From Bacteroidota bacterium (GTDB lineage: Bacteria > Bacteroidota > Bacteroidia > Cytophagales > Cytophagaceae): a stretch of 64,000 nucleotides of DNA. The DNA is taken from positions 62,001 through 126,000 of the forward strand of contig JAEVZS010000023.1 of assembly GCA_023392125.1 (NCBI GenBank). The letters run 5' to 3'. Shown one piece after another: positions 16,800 through 24,695 of this stretch; within the stretch, counting starts at the first letter, position 1, and each line of letters begins with the position of its first letter. The position numbers and the translations under genes are program-made. Below the pieces are notes generated by a model that saw only the letters and a program-made list of their open reading frames with translations, had not been told where the DNA came from and did not search any database.

Positions 16800-17801
16800 T
16801 TAACTACGCGTTTCTGCCAGCAAGCTCTTCAGCTCTTCAATCTGCAACCAGCGGTCATTTTGATTTGATACATAGCGAAATCCCCTGGCGACTGGCTTGC
16901 CATTAAATTGCTTCAGCCATTTTTGCATATCCCAGGCTGGTTTTTCCGGTCGAATAATATAATAGCGGTCAAATTCAAAAGCATTATGAGCCTCTGCTTC
17001 AGCAATGAGTTCCTCATGAATTTTTTCTCCGGCTCTCAGGCCTATCTCCTCGTGAACACACTCAGAACAAATAGCTTGTGCAAGATCTGTCACCCTGAAT
17101 GAAGGTAGCTTAGGAACAAAAATTTCTCCCCCCCAGGCATTATTAATAGCCCAAAGCACCATATCGACCTCTTCTTCCAGGGATATATTGAAGCGGGTCA
17201 TATTTGTATCGGTCAAAGGCAACGAACCAGATGATCTGATTTGCTCGAAATAGTTGGAAACGGAACCTCTGGATCCTATTACATTGCCATAACGAACAAC
17301 TGAAAATCTTGTATTGGCCTCATTACTGAAATGGTTCGCTGCAATAAAAAGTTTTTCTGCGCATAGCTTGGTGGCTCCGTACAGGCTGACCGGAGCCGCC
17401 GCCTTGTCTGTCGAAAGAGCAACAACAGTTTTTACATTTCTATCCAGAGCGGCATTGATTACATTTTCTGCACCTAATACATTCGTTTTGATACATTCCA
17501 TAGGATTATGCTCAGAAGAAGGTACCTGCTTAAGTGCTGCTGCATGAATCACAATATCTACCCCCTCAAAAACTCTTTTCAGACGTTCTATATCCCTCAC
17601 GTCTCCCAGAACATACCTGATTCCTTTATACTTTCCTTCAGGAAAGATTTGCGCCATTTCATACTGTTTAAACTCATCACGGGAAAAAACAATCAGTCTT
17701 TTTATATCGGGAAATCTCTTTAATACAATTTCCACAAATTTTTTTCCGAAAGACCCGGTTCCACCTGTGATTAAAACTGAACTGCCATTCAGATTTACCA
17801 T
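16800..17801 (-). CDS. pseB: UDP-N-acetylglucosamine 4,6-dehydratase, PseB-like
   Basis: A 333-residue extended short-chain dehydrogenase that acts on UDP-GlcNAc to give a 4-keto-6-deoxy sugar. Seen: NAD(P) motif LITGGTGSFGKKFVE, SRDEFKQYEM, VIHAAALKQVPSSEHNP, the substrate motif ALSTDKAAAPVSLYGATKL (the YxxxK pair; the usual Ser/Thr is present), and RYGNVIGSRGSV. The C-terminal part (GEIFVPKLPSFRVTDLA, GLRAGEKIHEELI) matches the inverting PseB branch better than the CapE/FnlA branch. PseC and the other pseudaminate genes are absent nearby, so the product may enter another pathway. It lies 24 bases after the GT2 gene and 38 before the methyltransferase gene in one operon. Confidence 0.85.
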   Translation of the reverse strand: MVNLNGSSVLITGGTGSFGKKFVEIVLKRFPDIKRLIVFSRDEFKQYEMAQIFPEGKYKGIRYVLGDVRDIERLKRVFEGVDIVIHAAALKQVPSSEHNPMECIKTNVLGAENVINAALDRNVKTVVALSTDKAAAPVSLYGATKLCAEKLFIAANHFSNEANTRFSVVRYGNVIGSRGSVSNYFEQIRSSGSLPLTDTNMTRFNISLEEEVDMVLWAINNAWGGEIFVPKLPSFRVTDLAQAICSECVHEEIGLRAGEKIHEELIAEAEAHNAFEFDRYYIIRPEKPAWDMQKWLKQFNGKPVARGFRYVSNQNDRWLQIEELKSLLAETRS

Positions 17802-17825
17802 ATTATTGATTGTTTGCTATTGAGC

Positions 17826-18596
17826 TTAATAGTTCCTCTTTCCGGATATCGTATGCAAAACATTCCGTCCGATAATCCTCAAATGAGCCCAAAGAGTTGC
17901 GATTGGACCATAATACCTTATATATATATCCCAGCGTTCTTTCCAACTTACTTTCTGATTGTTGCCAGAATAGCCTCCTATCAGGTAAGCACTAAGAGTC
18001 ATTTGGGTATTTAATATGGTTTCTGCTTTTCCTAAACATCTGATTACCCAATCAAGGTCAGCACTACATTTATAAATTAAATTATACTCACCCGTAAGTC
18101 CGATTTTAGGAATAAATGACTGGTGAGATACTACCATGCCATTAATCATACTCTTAAAACGCAAGCTTTCAGGCAACTTTCTGGTAGTCTGTACAGATCG
18201 AAGTCCCAGATGAGTACCTGATTCTTTGATAAGCATAGTATCTCCATACATCACGTCCGGATCTTTACTAAGAGAAAAATCTCTTAGCTTTTCTATCACG
18301 TAAGAATCGTATATAATATCACCACTATTAATGAACCAAACATATTTCCCGGTTGCCATACGCAAGCCTTTATTCATGGCATCATAAATTCCCTGATCCG
18401 GTTCACTAATCCATTTGCTTATAGATTCTTCATATCGCCTGATTATTGCGACTGTATTATCTTTTGATCCGCCATCCACAATAATATATTCATAATCACT
18501 GCATGTCTGATTAATAACTGAGCATATGGTTTTTTCAATCAGATGTTCACTATTATATACGACAGTAATAATGGTAACCAATGGAGAATCTGGCAT
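17826..18596 (-). CDS. Glycosyltransferase family 2 (WcaA-like)
   Basis: A 256-residue GT-A enzyme. Motifs: PLVTIITVVYNSEHLIEKTI, YIIVDGGSKDNT, SEPDQGIYDAMNKGLRMATG and the FINSGD metal site, which together mark the colanic-acid/WcaA-type branch. An earlier TTG (18638) lies inside the upstream gene; the ATG at 18596 leaves a 4-base gap after that gene's stop and gives the expected N-terminus. It is the third gene of the acetamido-sugar operon and is a good candidate to attach the sugar made by its neighbours, but the donor is not provable from sequence. Confidence 0.88.
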   Translation of the reverse strand: MPDSPLVTIITVVYNSEHLIEKTICSVINQTCSDYEYIIVDGGSKDNTVAIIRRYEESISKWISEPDQGIYDAMNKGLRMATGKYVWFINSGDIIYDSYVIEKLRDFSLSKDPDVMYGDTMLIKESGTHLGLRSVQTTRKLPESLRFKSMINGMVVSHQSFIPKIGLTGEYNLIYKCSADLDWVIRCLGKAETILNTQMTLSAYLIGGYSGNNQKVSWKERWDIYIRYYGPIATLWAHLRIIGRNVLHTISGKRNY

Positions 18597-18600
18597 CTTG

Positions 18601-19614
18601 CTATACAGTTTTATACACTTTCTCAATAATCTCCACAACCTTCATCCCTTCGTATGCATTGGTTGTCGCTTCACTTCTTGCAAGCAACGTATCTATTACA
18701 TTCTGAATCACAAAATGATGATTGGCCGCACTGCCTTTGTAATCTCCATAGTCATTGGGGGGATTAACAGGCGCCAGTTCCGGCATGGTATAATCTTTCA
18801 CATGGCAGTATTCTACCTTATTCATATACTGCCCTCCAACTTTTACAGAACCTTCCGAGCCGATAATAGTGATACTGCTTTCAAAGTTCGTATCCCAGCA
18901 GGAAGTTGTATAATTGAACGTACCGGTACCACCATTTACAAAGTCAAATATGACAGTTCCGGAATCCTCGAAGTCGATCATTCCTTCGTGATTGAAATTT
19001 TTAAGCCTGGCGGTAATGTTTGTTATATCCCCAAACAGCCAGTACATAGTATCAACGAAGTGACTAAACTGTGTATACAGTGTTCCTCCGTCAAACCTGC
19101 TGGTTCCTTTCCATTTGCTCTTCGAGTAATATCTTATATCCCGGTTCCAGAAACAGTTGATATGTACCTGATTAATATTTCCAAGCCTGCCTGATGAAAC
19201 CAGCTGTTTCAACCACTGGCTCGGCGGACTGTATCTGTTCTGCATCACGCAAAACACACTGCGTTCCCGCTCTCTGCTGAGTGCTATTACATCCAGGCAG
19301 TCGCTTTGTCGAAGCGCCATAGGCTTCTCGATAACCACATGGCAGTCTTTTTGCAGAGCCTGGATAGCCATCTCTGCATGATAACTATTGGGAGTACAAA
19401 TATTTACCACATCATATATAAGCGCTGACTCCAGCAGCATTTCCAGCGAACTAAAAAAAGGGACCTTATAGGAATCAGCCAACTCCTTTTCCAGCTCCGG
19501 ATTTGTATCGACCAAAGCCACGAGCTCTGCCTCTTCATTTTCCTGAATCATTGTTGCATGCCTCCTGCCGATATACCCAACTCCCACCACTGCAAAGCGT
19601 ATCTTTCTTCCCAT
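18601..19614 (-). CDS. Gfo/Idh/MocA-family dehydrogenase, WbpB-like
   Basis: A 337-residue NAD(P)-dependent oxidoreductase. The N-terminal Rossmann motif is FAVVGVGYIGRRHATMI; CTPNSYHAEMAIQAL and VVIEKPMALRQSDC follow, with the EKP lysine conserved in the family. The C-terminal domain includes DGGTLYTQFSHFVDTMYWLF, which resembles the substrate region of UDP-GlcNAc-uronate 3-dehydrogenases (WbpB). Beside a WbpE-like aminotransferase (12-base gap) this suggests the 3-oxidation step of a 2,3-diacetamido sugar. WbpA and WbpD are not seen in the window. Confidence 0.82.
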   Translation of the reverse strand: MGRKIRFAVVGVGYIGRRHATMIQENEEAELVALVDTNPELEKELADSYKVPFFSSLEMLLESALIYDVVNICTPNSYHAEMAIQALQKDCHVVIEKPMALRQSDCLDVIALSRERERSVFCVMQNRYSPPSQWLKQLVSSGRLGNINQVHINCFWNRDIRYYSKSKWKGTSRFDGGTLYTQFSHFVDTMYWLFGDITNITARLKNFNHEGMIDFEDSGTVIFDFVNGGTGTFNYTTSCWDTNFESSITIIGSEGSVKVGGQYMNKVEYCHVKDYTMPELAPVNPPNDYGDYKGSAANHHFVIQNVIDTLLARSEATTNAYEGMKVVEIIEKVYKTV

Positions 19615-19626
19615 TTACGTCTCAGA

Positions 19627-20751
19627 TCATATTTGCTTCAAACCTACTAACAGATTTTCACAAATGAAAGCCTGCTGTTCTGCATCCAGCTCCGGGTGCA
19701 TAGGTAAGGACAATACCTCTGAGGGCAACTGTTCACTTACCGGCAATCGTTCTTTATCAGCATAATGCCGATAGGCTTGCTGCAAATGCAAAGGCCCGGG
19801 ATAATACACCATTGTCGGAATACCCTTTGCAAGAAGAAACTCCCTCAGCTTATCTCTGCCCTTTGTCAGCTTTATGGTATATTGATTGAAAGAATGAAAT
19901 CCGTTATTTATCCTGTACGGTATTTGTATATATTCATGCCGTAAAAGCTGGTCATATACATCAGCCGCTTTTCTTCGGGCTTCAATGTGCTGATCAAGAT
20001 ATTTCAATTTTACATCCAGAACTGCCGCCTGAATGCTATCCAACCGGCTATTGACTCCGATCATTTCATAAGAATACTTTTTACCCTGTCCGTGATTGCA
20101 TATTTTCCTTATTCTTTCTCCCAAATCAGGATCATTCGTAAAGATGGCACCGCCATCTCCCATGCATCCCAGATTTTTGGAAGGAAAAAAGGAGGTTGTT
20201 CCTATATGTCCTACTGCTCCTGACTTTTTGTTAATACCATCTGAAAAAAAATAAGATGCTCCTATAGACTGAGCGGCATCCTCAATAAGAAACAATGAAT
20301 GACTGTCACATACTTCTCTCAACGATTCCAGATCAGCGCACTGCCCAAACAGGTGTACCGCTATAACAGCTCTGGTTTTATCAGATATTTTACTCTTTAA
20401 ATCCTCAACCGAAACTGAAAAGGAAAGCGGATCTACATCTGCAAATACAGGCTTGAGGTTTAATAAAGCAACAACTTCGGCTGCGGCAACATAATTAAAT
20501 GAAGGAAGAATCACCTCATCCCCCGGACTTAGTCCCAAAGCCATAAGCGCAACCTGAATTGCATCTGTACCATTACCGCATCCTATAACGGTATCCGTCC
20601 CAAGATACTTTGCAAAATTTGCGCAAAATTTATTAACAACCGCCCCATTAATAAAAGATGTACTATCAATAACTTCGTGAATTGCCGTTTCAATTTCAGG
20701 ACTGAGATTTCTGTGCAGCGCGGCAAGATCGACCATCTTAATCTGCCTCAT
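19627..20751 (-). CDS. DegT/DnrJ/EryC1/StrS aminotransferase, WbpE-like
   Basis: A 374-residue PLP-dependent sugar aminotransferase. Seen: MVDLAALHRNLSPEIE, GCGNGTDAIQVALMALG, GDEVILPSFNYVAAAEVV, VHLFGQCADLESL, the EDAAQSIGASY loop, and TSFFPSKNLGCMGDGGAI with the PLP lysine in PSKNLG. RLDSIQAAVLDVKL follows. It transfers an amino group from glutamate to a keto-sugar nucleotide. The next gene is a WbpB-like dehydrogenase, and WbpB/WbpE normally act together. This is the first gene of the minus-strand operon; the 114-base gap upstream is shared with divergent pfkA and has no exact TAnnTTTG box I can see. Confidence 0.87.
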   Translation of the reverse strand: MRQIKMVDLAALHRNLSPEIETAIHEVIDSTSFINGAVVNKFCANFAKYLGTDTVIGCGNGTDAIQVALMALGLSPGDEVILPSFNYVAAAEVVALLNLKPVFADVDPLSFSVSVEDLKSKISDKTRAVIAVHLFGQCADLESLREVCDSHSLFLIEDAAQSIGASYFFSDGINKKSGAVGHIGTTSFFPSKNLGCMGDGGAIFTNDPDLGERIRKICNHGQGKKYSYEMIGVNSRLDSIQAAVLDVKLKYLDQHIEARRKAADVYDQLLRHEYIQIPYRINNGFHSFNQYTIKLTKGRDKLREFLLAKGIPTMVYYPGPLHLQQAYRHYADKERLPVSEQLPSEVLSLPMHPELDAEQQAFICENLLVGLKQI

Positions 20752-20865
20752 ACGGGAAAAAAATTATCATATATTAAATTAACAACGCATGTTTCTACGC
20801 GGATATTAGTTTCAAAGTACAAAAAAAATTATTAAAATTGACACTTTAAACTGAAGAGTATATTT

Positions 20866-21870
20866 ATGAAGAGAATAGCAGTATTTACATCAGGTGGTGA
20901 TGCCCCCGGAATGAATGCCTGTATCCGTGCGGTTGTGCGTTCAGGGCATTACTTTGGACTGGATGTATTCGGAGTTTACAGAGGATATGATGGAATGATC
21001 AAGGGCGATTTTATTGAACTGGACGATCGCTCTGTCAGCAATATTATACAAAAAGGCGGTACCATATTAAAGTCTGCCAGAAGTGAAGAGTTCCGTACAA
21101 AAGAAGGCCGGAAAAAAGCTTATGAAAATCTAAATCAACTCGGAGTTGACGGTATAGTGGCTATAGGAGGAAACGGTACATTTACCGGAGCTGAAATTTT
21201 CCACGCAGAATGTGGTATTCCGATTGTTGGCTGTCCCGGAACAATAGACAATGACCTATATGGAACTGACTTTACAATAGGATATGACACAGCTGTCAAC
21301 ACCGCACTTGCTGCTATCGACAAAATCAGAGATACCGCAGATGCACATGACAGAGTCTTCTTTATTGAAGTAATGGGTCGGGATACCGGCTATATTGCTG
21401 TACGTTCTGCAATTGCCGGAGGAGCCGAAATGGCTTTACTTCCTGAGACCAAAATCGTCATGAAAGAGGTTATCGGCAAGCTTAAGTTCGGAACCAGTGA
21501 ATCCAAAGCATCACACATTATTGTAATAGCCGAAGGAGATGAAACAGGCCGCGCAAATACTATTGCTGAAAAAGTAAAAAAAGAGCTTCCCGGACTTGAT
21601 GCAAGAGTTACCACTCTTGGCCATATTCAGCGTGGTGGCGGACCAAGCGCCGCAGACAGAGTTCTTGCAAGTCGCCTTGGATTAGGAGCTGTCGAAGGAT
21701 TACTCAAAGGGAAAACGAATGTAATGGTTGGTGTAATCAACAGAACACTCTGCTATACTCCGTTCAAAGAAACAATTACCAAGAAAAAACCTATCAACAG
21801 AGATCTGGTCCGTCTGATTGAGATACTAAACGGCAGAAAGTATCAGGACAGCAAACTCATCGAATTGTAA
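20866..21870 (+). CDS. pfkA: ATP-dependent 6-phosphofructokinase
   Basis: A 334-residue cytoplasmic enzyme converting fructose 6-phosphate and ATP to fructose 1,6-bisphosphate. The N-terminal ATP site (AVFTSGGDAPGMNACIRAVV), the catalytic region CPGTIDNDLYGTDFTIGYDTA with the base Asp in TIDND, and EVMGRDTGYIAVRSAIAGGAE are all present, as is LGHIQRGGGPSAADR. The GGDAPGMN form points to ATP rather than pyrophosphate as donor. It stands alone between the glycan operon and the ABC exporter, with its own hairpin after the stop. Confidence 0.96.
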   Translation: MKRIAVFTSGGDAPGMNACIRAVVRSGHYFGLDVFGVYRGYDGMIKGDFIELDDRSVSNIIQKGGTILKSARSEEFRTKEGRKKAYENLNQLGVDGIVAIGGNGTFTGAEIFHAECGIPIVGCPGTIDNDLYGTDFTIGYDTAVNTALAAIDKIRDTADAHDRVFFIEVMGRDTGYIAVRSAIAGGAEMALLPETKIVMKEVIGKLKFGTSESKASHIIVIAEGDETGRANTIAEKVKKELPGLDARVTTLGHIQRGGGPSAADRVLASRLGLGAVEGLLKGKTNVMVGVINRTLCYTPFKETITKKKPINRDLVRLIEILNGRKYQDSKLIEL

Positions 21871-21878
21871 TCAGATTA

Positions 21879-21910
21879 GCCCCCGCAACCGGGGGCATAT
21901 ATTTTCTTCC
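21879..21910 (+). terminator. Probable terminator after pfkA
   Basis: GCCCCCG (21879-21885) pairs perfectly with CGGGGGC (21890-21896) around a 4-nt loop, followed by a T-rich but interrupted stretch (ATATATTTTCTT). Stem strength favours termination. Confidence 0.65.
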
Positions 21911-21924
21911 TTCTTTTCTTCTTT

Positions 21925-22704
21925 ATGGAATCATTCAGATACTACAGTGGCCGCCTCAGAACATATTATGAAGTAGCCGGAACTGTAGCTATGCGCAATG
22001 TCAAGATCAGATATAAAAACTCTATTCTGGGAGTTTTATGGAGTCTTTTAAATCCGTTACTATATCTGCTGATCTTTGTTGTAATATTCAGAGAAGTATT
22101 TGATATAGCAAACTATCCCCTGTTTATTCTATCAGGACTTGTCTTCTGGACTTTTTTCTCAGGCACCTCTATACAAATACTCAATTCTGTACTTGACAGT
22201 GGCGGCATCCTCAAATCCTTATCCGTTCCGCCCATTATTTTTCCGCTTTCCTATCTGCTCAGCTCATTAGTTAATCTGGGGTTAATGCTGATCCCGTTTT
22301 TCATACTAATGCTGTTTTTCGGACTTCAGCTTTCATGGAATACGTTATGGCTTATTCCGGGCATAATTCTTTTGTCTTTGTTTACTTTTGGTTTTTCGTT
22401 GATTATATGCGCTCTGAATGTATTTTTCAGAGATATCGGTATGTTTTACAACACCATACTTCCCGCCATATTCTACGTGACTCCGATCGCATATCCGATT
22501 GAAAAAGTCCCTGCCAGTTATCAGATATTTGTCAAATTAAACCCGCTTTATCATTTCATCGCCTTTTTCAGGGATGTGCTCTATTACAACACACTACCCT
22601 CAATATCAACACTGTTAACAACAGGCGCATTATCAGGAGTATTCATTCTGGCTGGTATTGCAACCTTTAATTCTTTAAAAAAAGGGTTTATATCCCATTT
22701 GTAA
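21925..22704 (+). CDS. ABC-2 type polysaccharide exporter permease (Wzm/TagG-like)
   Basis: A 259-residue inner-membrane permease with six predicted helices. The N-terminal cytoplasmic segment RNVKIRYKNSILGVLWSLLNPLL is the family hallmark, and FRDIGMFYNTILPAIFYVTPIAYP and LNPLYHFIAFFRDVLYYN are typical C-terminal segments. It pairs with the ATPase that starts one base after its stop. Such transporters move completed lipid-linked glycans across the inner membrane. The three genes from 21.9 to 24.7 kb look like one operon. Confidence 0.92.
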   Translation: MESFRYYSGRLRTYYEVAGTVAMRNVKIRYKNSILGVLWSLLNPLLYLLIFVVIFREVFDIANYPLFILSGLVFWTFFSGTSIQILNSVLDSGGILKSLSVPPIIFPLSYLLSSLVNLGLMLIPFFILMLFFGLQLSWNTLWLIPGIILLSLFTFGFSLIICALNVFFRDIGMFYNTILPAIFYVTPIAYPIEKVPASYQIFVKLNPLYHFIAFFRDVLYYNTLPSISTLLTTGALSGVFILAGIATFNSLKKGFISHL

Positions 22705-22705
22705 A

Positions 22706-23437
22706 ATGGAAAAGGACTTACTAATAGATCTCAGGAATGTTCACTTCAGTTTTCTGTTGCAGAATCAGTCTTCCATCAAACAGTATCTGCTTTCTTTCGG
22801 ACGCAAAAAGCTGTTTCTCCAAAAAGAAGTTCTGAGAGGAATTGATCTCCAGGTATACCGGGGAGAAAGTCTCGGACTTTTCGGAAAGAATGGCTCCGGC
22901 AAAAGTACATTGCTGCGAATCCTGGCCGGAATCATCACTCCTGATAAGGGGAAAATAAAAGTCTACGGGCGAATAGCGCCTATACTTGCGCTGGGAGCTG
23001 GTTTCGAGGTGGAATTGACCGGTATGGAAAATATTCGCCTGCTTGGTTCTCTGATCGGAATGAATAGAAAAGAAATTAATAATTCCATCAGATATATAAA
23101 GGAATTTTCTGAATTAGGTGACGCGATTGATATGCAGGTCAAACGATATTCCAGCGGTATGATGGCCAGACTTGGGTTCTCTATTGCTACTGCAGGTAAT
23201 CCGGATATCTTAATCATTGACGAGGCTCTTGCTGTCGGTGACAAAGGCTTCCAGGAAAAATGCAAGGAAAGAATGTTTGAAATTAAAAGGAACGGGGGGA
23301 CTTTATTGTTCGTTTCTCATTCCATGGAAGAGGTTAAAAAATTCTGTAACAGAGCAATCCTTCTGAGTAATGGAGTTATTGAAAAAGAAGGGACGGTAGA
23401 AGAAGTTGGTGAGGATTATCTGAAGCTGTTTACCTGA
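22706..23437 (+). CDS. ABC polysaccharide exporter ATPase (Wzt/TagH-like, short form)
   Basis: A 243-residue ATPase. Walker A FGKNGSGKST is at about 59-68, the signature YSSGMMARLGF and Walker B ILIIDEALAVGD follow, and the switch histidine is in FVSHSMEEVK. The sequence IAPILALGAGFEVELTGMENI is specific to polysaccharide exporters. It stops right after the nucleotide-binding domain and so lacks the C-terminal carbohydrate-binding domain of Wzt proteins that read a capped chain end. It is co-transcribed with the permease. Confidence 0.93.
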   Translation: MEKDLLIDLRNVHFSFLLQNQSSIKQYLLSFGRKKLFLQKEVLRGIDLQVYRGESLGLFGKNGSGKSTLLRILAGIITPDKGKIKVYGRIAPILALGAGFEVELTGMENIRLLGSLIGMNRKEINNSIRYIKEFSELGDAIDMQVKRYSSGMMARLGFSIATAGNPDILIIDEALAVGDKGFQEKCKERMFEIKRNGGTLLFVSHSMEEVKKFCNRAILLSNGVIEKEGTVEEVGEDYLKLFT

Positions 23438-23451
23438 TACGTATAACCTAA

Positions 23452-24681
23452 ATGCTTAATCTGAAAAAGATTCTTCTTGCTACTAATCACTTACATACTC
23501 TCGGCGGAACCGAAACTTTTACTTTCGCACTTGCAGAACAGCTGGTTGAACTTGGCTATACAGTTGATTTGTTTTCATTTAATTATGGTGAAGCATCTGA
23601 AAGAATCAAGCATAAAGTAAAAATCATTAACAATCTTGACGAACTGGCAGATTTTTATCATATAGCTATTGTTTCACATAATACATGCATCGAAAAAATT
23701 CCGTTTAACGCATATATTACTGCCCAGATTTGTCACGGTACTACCGCAGAGCTTGAACAGCCTTCTCCCCTCGCTGATATCTATATTTCTATTTCAGAAG
23801 AAGTCCATACTCATCTGGTATCTTTAGGGTATGCCAGTAAGGTCATACGTAATGGCATTGATTGCAGAAGATTTTTTCCTGAAAACCCAGTAAACGACAG
23901 GTTAACTAAGGTTTTGAGCCTTTGTCAGAGTGCAGAAGCAAACACCAAACTAAAAAAAGCCTGTGAAACGCTGAATATAGATTTCAGTTACCTTAATAAA
24001 CATACCAATAGTGTCTGGGAAACCGAAAAGTATATAAATGAAGCGGATCTCGTGGTATCTCTGGGAAGAGGAGCTTATGAAGCCATGGCCTCGGGAAGAT
24101 CAGTACTTGTCTATGATGAAAGAATCTATACTAAAGGTGGAGATGGCATCCTGACACGGCAAAATATTAATGAGCTGATCCGATATAACTTATCAGGAAG
24201 ATTTACAAAAAAACAATACACTGTCAGTGATCTGATCTCAGAACTTGAGAAATATGATAAGAATCAGGGAAGTTTTAACAGAGCATATGCCTTAGAACAT
24301 CTCAATATCTATCATAACACAAAACAGATAATTAAATATTGCACTAAAAATATCCCGGTAAATTTTCTTTTCAGAAAAGCATATTCCTTTGACAGCATTT
24401 ATAACGGGAAATTTATACATGGGGCAAGTTCAAAAACAACCTGGGAGGTAAACAGAGGTATTAAAACATTAATTACAAGTCCTGAGCATATGACCAGCAG
24501 AATGCAGGCACTTTACCAGACCTCTGAATGGAGATATGAGGTTGTGTCTGAAGATGTAATAAATAACATTCCGACAATAAGTGAATTCAATAAGAGAAAC
24601 TCTCCGAAAAAAGCAACAGTCCTGATGTTACTAATAAGAAACAAGATCAAAACCCTATATACATCCTTCTTTACAAATTAA
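23452..24681 (+). CDS. GT4-like glycosyltransferase
   Basis: A 409-residue GT-B-type protein. The N-terminal segment KILLATNHLHTLGGTETFTFALA has the glycine-rich loop of GT4 enzymes, and VIRNGIDCRRFFP marks the domain junction. The C-terminal motif LVVSLGRGAYEAMASGRSVLVYDE stands in for the usual E-x7-E donor site, with a single clear Glu. An extra 90 or so residues after about residue 315 have no family I recognise. It follows the ABC genes by 14 bases, so its product probably helps build the exported glycan. Confidence 0.72.
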   Translation: MLNLKKILLATNHLHTLGGTETFTFALAEQLVELGYTVDLFSFNYGEASERIKHKVKIINNLDELADFYHIAIVSHNTCIEKIPFNAYITAQICHGTTAELEQPSPLADIYISISEEVHTHLVSLGYASKVIRNGIDCRRFFPENPVNDRLTKVLSLCQSAEANTKLKKACETLNIDFSYLNKHTNSVWETEKYINEADLVVSLGRGAYEAMASGRSVLVYDERIYTKGGDGILTRQNINELIRYNLSGRFTKKQYTVSDLISELEKYDKNQGSFNRAYALEHLNIYHNTKQIIKYCTKNIPVNFLFRKAYSFDSIYNGKFIHGASSKTTWEVNRGIKTLITSPEHMTSRMQALYQTSEWRYEVVSEDVINNIPTISEFNKRNSPKKATVLMLLIRNKIKTLYTSFFTN

Positions 24682-24695
24682 CTCAGTATCTTTTT

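Noticed and set aside
18526..19194. A 222-residue open frame on the plus strand, opposite the GT2 and WbpB-like genes.
   Set aside because: It is antisense to two well-supported genes and shows no family features or plausible start context.
20838..20866. TTGACA at 20838 region as a sigma-70 type -35 box for pfkA.
   Set aside because: The matching -10-like TATATT lies at the wrong spacing and overlaps the start codon; Bacteroidota do not use that consensus.
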